From NCBI GenBank assembly GCA_036936605.1, contig JAUPFV010000005.1, positions 1,353,670 to 1,417,669 of the forward strand: a DNA stretch of 64,000 nt. Reading direction: 5' to 3'. The translations under genes were made by a program, and so were the position numbers. Source of the stretch: Limnanthes douglasii subsp. nivea. Taxonomy: Eukaryota; Streptophyta; Magnoliopsida; Brassicales; Limnanthaceae. Below, one piece after another: positions 37,549 through 48,800 of this stretch (within the stretch, counting starts at the first letter, position 1; every line of letters starts with the position of its first letter). The notes beneath the pieces were generated by a model, which worked only from the letters and a program-made list of their open reading frames with translations, ran no database searches and was not told where the DNA came from.

Positions 37549-38041
37549 TGTTGGATCATAAACTTCACTCGGTTAAACGGTCTAACCCACTCAATAAGGC
37601 CTATATATAAAGCATCTTCTAGAAACAATTAAATTAAGATTTATTTAGTAGTGGAGGTTGTGTGTAAGACCATCTTTAGGTTGAGTGCAAGACACACTTT
37701 TATGTTAAGTGTAAGAAACACTTTTACCTTGAGTGTAGTGTTGAGGTAGAGTGTTTAAGTATCCATATCTTAGATGGTGGATCATTGTCTCCGCTATGGT
37801 TTCATAAATAGTGGAGCTCTCCCACCATCTAGAGCATCATCAAACATCACCAAGAAGTAAAATTAGCGAGAGAAGTTAGAGTGAGAGAAAAGAGCGACAA
37901 GAATGCTCTCTTGAGTGAAACAAAAATATTTCTCTTCTAGTGTAAGTTGTAAGAGTGTTCTTGTAAAATTTCTCCCTTTCAATCTATATAAAAGTTGTTT
38001 GCTTGTTTTTAGTTAGTGTTGTCTTATATATTCCGCCAACA
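37549..38041 (+). repeat. 3' LTR of the old copia element, copy B
   Basis: 493 bp, nearly identical to 6524-7016. Confidence 0.93.
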
Positions 38042-39890
38042 AACACATCATGGACAATCAAAAAAAAAATAAGCAACATCAGGTGGAGAGGAAGATACAA
38101 TCTTACATCGAGCACACAAGTGAAAAATATTCTTCATCACTAAAATTGTTCATTGACATCTTCCCCTCAATGAAAAATCCAATCCCTACCATGTATTTTG
38201 TATTGCGACCATAACTATCAAGAATTTGATGCTTACTAACATCACATTGCTTGTATATTACTTTCATCGAAAGAAGCACGTCCATATTCATCTGATGTTT
38301 TCTCCCAATTGGGGTTGAGTTTCTATGGACATCGGTCAATCGTGCCTCAACTTCGTTACCTTAGAAATGTTGGGGAAATTTTTCCTCAGCCGTCTTTTAA
38401 AATACCATGCTCAAGCTCTAACTGCTCTTCACGTTAACATTTCATCTTCTAATTAATCATATTTCCTTTATGTTGACTACTTCTCACATACTTTCAAATA
38501 AAATATCAGAAGATACAAATATTCTCTTACAAAAGATAATTGTGATTAGACAAAAAATAGAAAAGTAGTAAAAAAAAATTAAAATTATATTTTATAAAAG
38601 AAATATTTTTTTATCTTAACCGTGCAGATTTCAACAGATAAACAACTAGAAAAATAAACCTAACATTATTGGCCAAACAACCAAAAAATCTATAATTTTG
38701 CAAACCCAAAATTGTCAACCACCCTCTGGACAACCGTCAATCGGTTTGACACAAGGTTCTCCTTCCGTAGGTAAAACACTTCACACACAAGTATTTTTCA
38801 CTTCCCAAAAAATATATTTTTTGGGTCAAGAGCTTGACTACTTCACGAGTACTTCCAAATGCTCGGCAAATTCCAAACAACCGTTAATGTAGCTCTTAAT
38901 TTTGTCAATTTTATTTCTTTCCTTAATATTATTCATGTTATTTTCACTTTGACGTACTAATGGCGCTAACCGCTTATGTAAAATTTTCAACAATATTTTT
39001 CATTTTGAAAAAGCGTACAAGTTACTCTAACGACATTCTACCCGTTTATGTATTATTTTTTGTCCAAAAAAATTGTTTTTTTTCAAAAGAAAAAGTTAGG
39101 ATTGATGTATGAGACAAAAAGAAGACTAGTATTGTTGAATCGAGTTCGGAAAAATCGTAACAGATCAGCTAAAAGTAATTGAACCGACAAAATATGGGAA
39201 TAGCACAGCGCCAACATTCGCACAAATAAAAAACTGCAGAGACTTAGAGACTTGTCATTTAGTTTAGAAAATCTAAAACTTAAAAATTTAACTTTTCGTT
39301 TATACCAAACCAATAGAGTTTGATTTTTCTTTCTCTCGAAAACATGATATTTAAATTTACTTAAATAATCTATATTTACTAAAAAAATTAGAGTATAGGT
39401 TGGGTCTAATATTACAAATAAAAACTTTTATTTATAATCTGAAAACGGCACCTTTATGGTTCCAATGTGCCACTTATCATCTTTTCACTTTTCGTCTTTT
39501 TTGCATAAATTTAAATTTTCAAAAAATTAATTTTTCTCCCACACAAATTTAATCCACGTCAATATAAATAATTTAATTATTAATAAATTTTATTTAATAA
39601 AAAAATCAGTTTAATTTTATTTTAAATTTCGAATTTGAGCCGAAATCAGTTTCTTGAAGAGAATGGAATGGAGTTTGAGTTGAACAGTTCAAATAAAATT
39701 TGGACTCAAAAGTCATACTATTTACCCACCAGCCCAACCTCGACTAGCCAGATATATTACTATACACATCCTAAGTTTGGTAATGAGAATAAATATAATT
39801 GACTTAATCCGAGAGTTTATAAACTAAAGCAAGTGGAGAAGCATATTTTAAATTAGCCTCATGTTTATATCTTACCTCCAATGTCCTCTT
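38042..39890. other. AT-rich intergenic stretch upstream of jacalin copy B
   Basis: Follows 7017-8640 closely to about 39610, then departs. Near 39640-39770 it has sequence not found in copy A and lacks about 200 bp that copy A has. No gene recognised. Confidence 0.5.
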
Positions 39891-39897
39891 CTAGTAT

Positions 39898-40134
39898 TAT
39901 ATAAAGGTTTCATATCTCATGAAGCTAAATACAATACATATCCAACACACAGCATTTCTCTTCTTCCGATCTAAACAGGTCTGTACTCTTAAACAGCTGT
40001 TCTTTTTTATGTTTAATATATAACACAGTGCTATGTTCTTTTAGATTTGTTTAGTTTATATATAATACTGCTTCAGACATTGATCTTTAAGGTTTCTAGC
40101 TAAGAATATGATTCACGTATGATGCAGGATTATA
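39898..40134 (+). promoter_or_regulatory. Core promoter, 5' UTR and 5'-UTR intron of jacalin copy B
   Basis: TATATAAA at 39898-39905. The 5'-UTR intron runs from GT at 39979 to AG at 40126-40127 and is about 149 bp, against 114 in copy A, because of an extra AT-rich segment near 40000-40040. Confidence 0.6.
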
Positions 40135-42769
40135 ATGAGCCCACCAATTTTTCACTCTGAAGGTCCTCTAGGAGGAAAGCCTCCTAGAGAAGGTGGCGGT
40201 GGTTCCTTTGATGAAAAATACGCCGTAATCAAACAAATAAGAATAGCATATGCTCATGACTCCATCAATTCAATGAAAGTTGAGTACGATGATAACGGGA
40301 AATCGGTATGGTCTGCTGATCATGGAACGAATGTTTTCGGACCAAACTTTGCTATGGTTAGTATACTTCTATATCCGAGTTGTTTGGTTTACATCATGCT
40401 AAATTCATATGATATGTTAGAATATATGTTTTCGGTAATAGTTCTAAGGCTTTAATAATTATGATTGATTCTATAGAAGTTCACAATGCATCTTGTGATC
40501 CTATACAGTGTGTCTTGTTGAGAATACACAATGTGTTTGTATGAAGCATTTGTAATAGATTTCTAATTACACTTGATGAGTAAATAGCTGAAAAAGGAAT
40601 TTATTTCGGATATAGCGTCTGAGGAGTTCTAGAGAGAGAAAGTATAGAGAGATAAAGTAGTCTTTTTGTCAAGAAAATATTCCATACCATTTTAGGCAAA
40701 AAGGGTCCTCCTTTTATAGTAAAATAGGGAGGGCCCGCTTAAGCTCTATGGGCCATCATCACATGTCGATGGGCCCTCTTTTGCTACTTTTATTTTTGCA
40801 TATTAGTCCCTAAAGAACTTTGTATACTCAAATAACTATATTAACTATTATCTATTACATTGTTACCCCTATTCCTTGGATCGGCGAATTCCGCCCTCAT
40901 CAGTAGCCCCCCAGTCTTCGGGAACTATCAGGAGCGGAGACTTTCCAGAAGTACTTTCGCCGGTCACCTGCCTTCATTATGGGATCCCGATCCCGTCGGT
41001 TTCATCTCCCCGACGCGCGGGGTAACTACTTCGGATTTCTTCACGCGTTTCATCTTCTGGTTTTGTGGGCTTTTAACTTTAGGCCTATCCCAATGGGCCA
41101 AACCATATTACCAGACCCGGTAGCGACGGCCCACTCCCACACGGCACTTGGGACGGGTGCTTATGTCAAGGCTCATCAGACCCGGATCGACACGTGTCAA
41201 AGGTTAATAGCCCATCCCTCTGACAGACTTGAGTCCTAGGAGACTCTTCGCCTTCCCGCTGTGTTTCTGTCGATTGATATCCCCCGCTCTTCCATGCTTC
41301 CCTATAAATACCCCAAAGCCTTCTGTGTCTCTCAGAAGCTTTTTAGAGAGAGAAAAACGCTGCCAGAGCATTTCTAGAGAGAGAAAGTGAATTCGCCCGA
41401 CCCTTCTTCGTTTTGGCTCTTGTTGTATGAAACCCGGACGGTCGCAGAAAAAACCCACCAAGAAAAAAGGATCTGAGTGGAGCTTCGAACAGTGGTCTAG
41501 TATTGGCGATAGAGCAGAGGAATACCGACGTGCTGGCCTGATCTGGGGTTCCAACTCCAAACCTTTCGTTCCCGCTCCACCTCCTCACGATCCCGTTCTA
41601 GCTACCCCGGTTCCCGCAGAGGTTTTCCTCGCTTCCGATCTCTCCATTTCTACGACTCCCGAAGCCGGTCGATCTCCAGAGCCCATTGCCCTTTCCTCCA
41701 GCGACAGTCCACCGGTTCGCCCGGAAAATCCGACCCGATCTTCCACAAACTTGCCTACTCCCCGACGTGCTCGTAAATCTACCTTTCTGACCATGGGGGA
41801 CGACGAGCTACTGCAATACACGGAAGGAGGTAATAGTCCCGAAATGGTTCAGCTTACACCCTCGATTAGAGGATTTCGGACCGGTATTAACACTGCGGTC
41901 ACTTTTTTAGGTCTGCCCAAAATGCAGCTGACACCTAAGCAAGTTGAGGAGGCTCATAAAGCCATGGCCCGCGGTATTCCCGATGCTTCTTCCTCCCAGG
42001 TTCGACCGTCTGATACAAACGCTGCTGCTGACCGCTGCTCTGACTCAGTTCCGACCCATGAAGCTGGAGAGCCCGAGATAGATATTGCTCCCGCGGGGGA
42101 GTGTGTTGCCGCAGCTTGCCACGCTGCTAACAATCAGGGTGATCCCTGGCCCGAGGAGATCAAAACTGCCGTTTCGACCAAGTATTTTGACTGGCTTTTG
42201 ACCAGGGACGTAGTTTCTCTTTTCGAGGGGAAGTACGTCTACTTCCCTGAGTCCGATCACGAGGAGATGCTGATTCGCTGGGGCATCCCTGAATGCGTTA
42301 CTGTTCGATTCCCGACCCCGGGGGAGACACCCATTCACGCCCGACCCAGAGAAATCGTGGTGTTCACCGAATTATTCAACTGGGGTCTGCGATTTCCCCT
42401 GGACCCCGAGATTGCGCTCTACTTCCGCACTCTTAAAATCTGCCCCTCACAGCTGACGCCTAATGCGTGGTATACCCTGATGTCCTGCATCATGGCTTCC
42501 CGCCTCTCTGGTCGAGCCATGCCGATGGAGGAGTATATCGCCATGTCGGGTCTGTCGAAATCCCCGAAGTCGCCCTTCTTCTATTCCTCTCTTGGCAATA
42601 AATGGAAAATTGTCAATGACTTTTTAGAGGGGGACAAGGGGTGGAAGCATCGGTTCGTTTTTTTGAGCGGGTGTTGGGAGCACGGGCTTCCCTATACAAA
42701 GGAGAATCCGAGGCGGATCCTGCGGACTTGGGTCCATGATGGTACTGCCCTTTTACTCACTACCACATA

Positions 42770-42828
<59 letters not shown>

Positions 42829-45800
42829 GTTCTGATCCGCTGCGTAGTGTCGAAGGACTGGCTGCAGGGGGTAAAGAAGGATCATGCCAAAGCTGCGGAA
42901 GACACCTTTGAGGTGCTGAAAAACTATGCCCGGACGAACTGGGGTCGGGGCATGCACCGCACCTTCATGGACAAGAATCTGTTCATGAGCAACCTTTGGC
43001 GGTGCTCACCCGAGGTGCTGACCATCGAACAGCTGCGGGAACCTCCGAACCTCGACGAGATGTTCTCCCGAACCGGCCGCCCTGGGTACATACTGTATTT
43101 GCCTAAGCGGAATAAGGCGCCCAGCAAGCGTCCCAAGTCGGAGGAGGACGGTAGGGAGCCTGAAGTCGGACCCGACGCTGAGAGCAACCCGATCGGGTCG
43201 GCCGCACCGGTAGCGGATCCAGCAGAGGAGGGTCAGACCCTGGTTGTAGCGCCGAAGAGGAAGAGTCGTGCGGAGATGGAGGGGTCCAAGCTAAAGAAAC
43301 CCAAGGTTGTGGCAAAGGATCGGGTGGCAGTCAGCGCTGAGGCAATCGCTTCACGACCTGCGCTTTTGGACCATGTTGAAGGTGGGGATCCTGCTCCGGT
43401 CGATGTGGTTTCTATCCCGGATGATGCTGAGCCTTCTGAGGCTGTTGGCCCTGATGCTTCGTCGTCGAGCGGTCCCAAATTCCCGGTGTTAACGACGATG
43501 GGCAGTCCGCACCCTTACCCGCTTCGGAGCTCAGATGGGCTGGCAATGTCGTTGTACAGCTTGCTGGTACCGATTTCTATGAAAGAGCGCCAGGCTAGGG
43601 GGCTTGGCAAGAAGTTATCCGCGGCAGAGGCGAAAATTTCTCGTCTCCGCACGCAGGCGAAGACCGCTGAAGAGGCTCTGGCCGTGGCGAAAGGTCAGAT
43701 TGCTGAGGCTGAGAGGCTAGCCAGTGAAGCTAAGGCTGCCGCGGAAGCAGCAAATCAGGCGAAGGAGTTGGCTGAGTCGGCGAGAAAAACCGCGGAAGAC
43801 CGTGCCTCAGCCCTAGCGTCGGAGGTTCACAAGCTGAAATCCTCTAACAAGGCCTATCTCGAACGGTGCCGACTGTGGTCGGACCAAGATGCTGCAGCCA
43901 CCAAGGCCGCATATGTTCTGTCACTCCACAACCGATACCCGGAGCTTCACCTTGGCTCGTTATGGCTCGATGTGCCGGAAAAGGATCGTCCCGAGGGGAT
44001 TGTAATGGAGGAGTCCGATGGGGCGGATGATGAAGAGGAAAGTGAGGAGGGAGATGAAGAAGGTGGGGATCAGTGAATCAGTTTTCCCTTTTCTTTTTTT
44101 TTTTGTTCTGGGTTTTTTTTTTTTTTTTGACAATGTGTTGTAGACCTTTGGGGGCCGCGGCCCCCCCCCCTATTCTGTACTGTACCTATTTTATTTTGGG
44201 GGCCATGGGGCCCCCTGTATGAGGATGATATATTTTCCTAAGTACTGTGTTGTGGATTGACTGTTTTATTAGTGATAGTCGCGTCAGTAGGTCTGGGAGG
44301 CCAAAAGGTAGATCGGGAAACCCAAAAAACTTTTCGAAGAGGAAATTGATCTGTAAAAAGTAAATTGTCTTATCATCGCAAGCCCACCTAGAGGGTCTGA
44401 AAGACCAAAATGTAGATCGGCAAAACCGAAAAACTCTTTGAGAGTTCTGTAGATCGAGTTATTATCGAAGGTCAATCCAGAGGATCTGGAAGACCAAAAT
44501 GTAGATCGGTAAAACCGAAAAACTCTTTGAGAGTTCTGTAGATCGATTTATTATCGAAGGCCAATCCAGAGGATCTGGAAGACCAAAATGTAGATCGGTA
44601 AAACCGAAAAACTCTTTGAGAGTTCTGTAGATCGAGTTATTATCGAAGGTCAATCCAGAGGATCTGGAAGACCAAAATGTAGATCGGTAAAACCGAAAAA
44701 CTCTTTGAGAGTTCTGCAGATTGATTTTAAATTTAGATTACGGTGCCCAGCTCGTCAGCCGCCCACCGTCATAATGAATCGATTTTTTAAAAGGCAAGGA
44801 ATTTTCATAATCAATAACGTGGTTCGGGTTTTGACCTGTGCCTCGTTAAAACCTCCTTGCGCCACCAAGGTAGGAAAAAGAGTACACCCCCGATCATTAC
44901 AAATTTGACCAAAACGTCAAGAAATACAAAACTCACAAAAAATTACAAACTATTCAAGATATAATTTCAGATGCTCAATATTCCACGGTAACCTAAGGAG
45001 TTGCCCGTGCCGATTCTGCAGGCGGTACGTCCCGCTCCTGATTCTGTCGACTATCTCGTAAGGTCCCTCCCAGTTCGGAGCGAGTTTCCCGAGGCTCTTG
45101 TCTTTGGTGTGTAGAAAAACCCGTCGCAGGACCTTGTCCCCGACCTTAAACTCCCGACGACGAACCTTAGTGGAGTACCGACTTCTCATTAAAGTCTGGT
45201 AGTGCAAAGCGTTTAAATGGGCGCGGTGACGTTTTTCGTCAATGAGATCAAGCTCTAGCCGTCGGGTGTCGTCATTCGTCTCCGGCTGATAAGTGCCGAT
45301 CCTGAAAGAGGGAAAGATAGATTCCGCGGGGGTGACCGCGTCCATACCATACACCAAGGCAAAGGGTGACTCCTGGGTCGCCGTGCGAGGTGTTGTTCGG
45401 TAGGCCCATAATACTTCCTGCAAATAGTCGGGCCACTTGCCGGCCTTTCCCTCGAGATTCTTCCTAAGGCCATCAAGAATGGTTCGATTCGTGACTTCGA
45501 CCTGGCCGTTCGCCTGCGGGTGAAATGGAGCAGAGAAACACTGTCGGATATTATGCGTGGTGCAGAACGCTTTCATTTCCGCGCTATCAAACTGTGGTCC
45601 GTTGTCCATGGTTAGCCGTTGCGGCACCCCGAACCTACAACAAATGTTTGCCCAGATAAATTTGACAATGTCCTTGGTTTTTGTAGCAGATAAGGGCTCG
45701 GCCTCGATCCATTTTGAAAAGTAGTCGACCGCGACGACGATCGTTTGTCTTCCCCCCGATGCCATGGGCAACGGTCCGACCAGGTCGATTCCCCATCGGT

Positions 45801-48800
45801 CAAAGGGTAACCCCTCGGATATAGATTCTAGATGCGTTGCAGGAATGTTGATCGCATTCCCAAATCGTTGACACGTATCACAAGTTTTCACCATGAGTTT
45901 GGCGTCTGTTGTTATGGTCGGCCAATAGAAACCGGCGAGAAACACTCTTCTAATCAAAGACTTGTATCCGCAGTGAGCCGCGCCCTCCCCGTCGTGTAGC
46001 TCGGACAAAATTACTTGGGACTCATTAAAACCTAAACATCGAAGCAGAGGTCGGCTAAAGGACTTTTTGTACAGCACATCCCCCAAAAGGACGTATCCCC
46101 TTGCTTTGTTACGTAATTTGCGAGCCGAGGCCGCATCGTCGGGGAGCTGCCCTCCAGCTAAAAACGCGATTATATTCCGCCGCCAATCAGAATTCGCAAC
46201 TGAAGAGATCTGACACGCGATTTCGGGTCGGTTATTGAGCTCATGTCGTTTAAAAATGGACGGATTCTCTTGTTCTATCACCCAAGGATAACTGGTCGAG
46301 CATGAAATTGTTGCCAAAGAATCTGCCGTCATATTCTCACTTCGGGGGACATGTTCGTACCTGACTTTGTCAAAGGATGCGGCCAGAATTCTTAAAGCCG
46401 CTAAATACTGCACCAGGTGTTCTTTCCGTGCCTCTGCATTCCCCGAGGCCTGATTTATCAAAAGTTGGGAGTCGCTTACCAGGCGCACTTGCCTCGCCCC
46501 ACAGACTTGTGCCAATCGCAATCCAGCCAAAGCCGCTTCATATTCTGCTTCGTTGTTCGACGTGTGAAAACCAAAACGGATGGCCTGAAACATGCTCAAA
46601 CCCGAAGGGGTAATGATCTGAACTCCCGCCCCACAACCACTAATGTTGGCACCTCCATCAGTGCGGATAGTCCATTCGCCCCCCGCAACTTCTTGTAGGG
46701 GTGTTTCTTGTTCGGGTCGCTCGGAATGGAATTATACCAAAAAATCTGCCAAGGCTTGTCCCTTAATCGCGGTTCGGGGCTCGAACTCAATGTCGAAATC
46801 CCCTAGCTCGACCGACCACTTGGCTATCCTTCCGGACATATCTGGTCGTTGGAAAACGTATTTTAGTGGAAACGAGGTGCGGACGACAATGTGGTGCGCC
46901 TGGAAGTAAGGGCGCATCTTCCTTGCTGCCGTTACCAGAGCCAGAGCCACTTTTTCGAGCTTTAAATATCGAGTTTCGGCGTCAAGCAGACTTTTGCTTA
47001 TATAGTAAACAGCTGTCGGAACTGGCCCGGACTCGCTGATCAGTGCCGCACTGACCGCATAATCGGTAACTGCCACGTAGAGGAACAAAGTTTCGTACGC
47101 CGTGGGCTTGGTCAGTCGGTTTGGGGATGATAGATACTCTTTGATCCCCGAAAATGCCTTGTCACATTCGTCAGTCCAAACAAAATTTTTTACCTGTCGA
47201 AGGACCTGAAAAAACGGGGCACATTTGTCAGATGATCGAGAGATGAAGCGATTCAATGCGGCTAGTCGCCCGGTCAGAATCTGGACTTCTTTTACGCTCC
47301 GAGGAGGAGTCATGTCTGCTAGAGCTCGGAGTTGAACAGGGTCGGCTTCAATGCCCTTTTCGCTGACAAGGAATCCCAAAAATTTCCCTGACCGTACACC
47401 AAAAGAACACTTCTCTGGGTTTAGCTTTAGGTTCACTCTTCGCAAATTATCAAATGCCTCTCTGAGGTCGGTAAGGTGATCCACGTCGGTCCCACTTTTG
47501 ACCAACATGTCATCGATGTACACCTCCATGTTTCTCCCGATCTGGTCTTCAAAAGTTCGGTTAACCAGTCTTTGGTATGTTGCTCCCGCGTTCTTTAGTC
47601 CGAAGGGCATTACTTTGTAACAGTATAGCCCTCGGCCCGTGATGAATGTGGTATTCTCCTGATCCGCGGGGTGTAGTTTAATTTGATTGTAACCGGCATA
47701 GGCGTCCATAAAAGATAGTAGCTTATTGCCAGATGTGGAATCTACCAGTTGATCGATCCGCGGCATTGGGAAAGGGTCCTTCGGGCATGCCCGATTGAGA
47801 TCGGTAAAGTCCACGCACATCCTCCATTTCCCGCTTTTCTTTTTTACCAGAACGGGGTTGGATATCCACAAAGGGTATCGCGCTTCTATGATATGTCCGA
47901 CCCCAGTCATCCTTTCGACTTCCTGTAGAATTACCTCTGCTTTCTCGGGAGAGAAAGCTCGTCGTTTCTGAATTACTGGTCTAACATTCCTGTTTATGGT
48001 CAACTTGTGAACCGCAAATGATTCGGGTACTCCCGTGACGTCCCCAGCACACCACGCGAATAGATCAAGATTCTCCCGGAGCAAAGCTAACATCTGTTCT
48101 CTTAAAGTCGGTAAAATATTCAGCCCGACCCGCAACCCTTTTCCATCTGCAAAATGATGCAGCTCACATTCTTCGTTGGTTGTCAAAAGGCTTGGGGTCT
48201 CCCGAGGGTCGTCCACCGGCTGCGATCCGGGGGAGCTCCCCTTTAATTGCTATGCATGGGACGGGAACATCTCCTGGTCTGTCTTTGGTGCCAATGCAGC
48301 TCGGTAACATTCTCGGGCCGTCTTCTGGCTGCTTCGTACGACCCCGATGTTATTGCCAACCACATACTTTACACACTGATGAATAGTTGAAGTCACTGCA
48401 TGCATGCGCGATATCCAAGATCGTCCCAGAATTGCATTGTGCGACGCCGGCGCGTCGACCACTATGAACAGCACGGTGACCTCTTTTTTAAACGGGCCGC
48501 GGCCTAATTGTACCACACCTTCGAACTCTCCAACGACGTCCGCTGCTGTTCCCGTAAACCCAACGATGGCACGGTCGGATCGTTCGAGTACCGGCCGTGT
48601 TCGGAATTTGGCGAAAGTTGAAGCAAAGATGATATTAGCTGAGCTTCCGGTATCTATCAAAATACGCCGAACCTCTTCTCCCGCGATCGCTGCCCCGATC
48701 ACAACGGCATCCTCATGAGGCCCGGCTAAGTCTCTCATATCGTCATCGTCAAAGTGCAAAATTGGGGAAGGGGTGCTTCGGGTTTGGAAGCAAGCTCTGG

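Larger units (their letters stand above)
36132..38041 (+). mobile_element. Truncated old copia element, copy B (RT, RNase H, 3' LTR)
   Basis: Repeats 5107-7016 with few substitutions. It holds the RT core at 36433-36666 (YVDDLIITGS), RNase H pieces at 36836-37505 and the polypurine tract before 37549. It has no 5' LTR, gag or integrase, because the duplicated unit starts inside it. Confidence 0.93.

Noticed and set aside
42736..42847. Frame with a long phenylalanine run joining the two halves of the plus-strand gene
   Set aside because: It is translation of the AT/T-rich intron. The GT..AG boundaries give an exact phase match without it.
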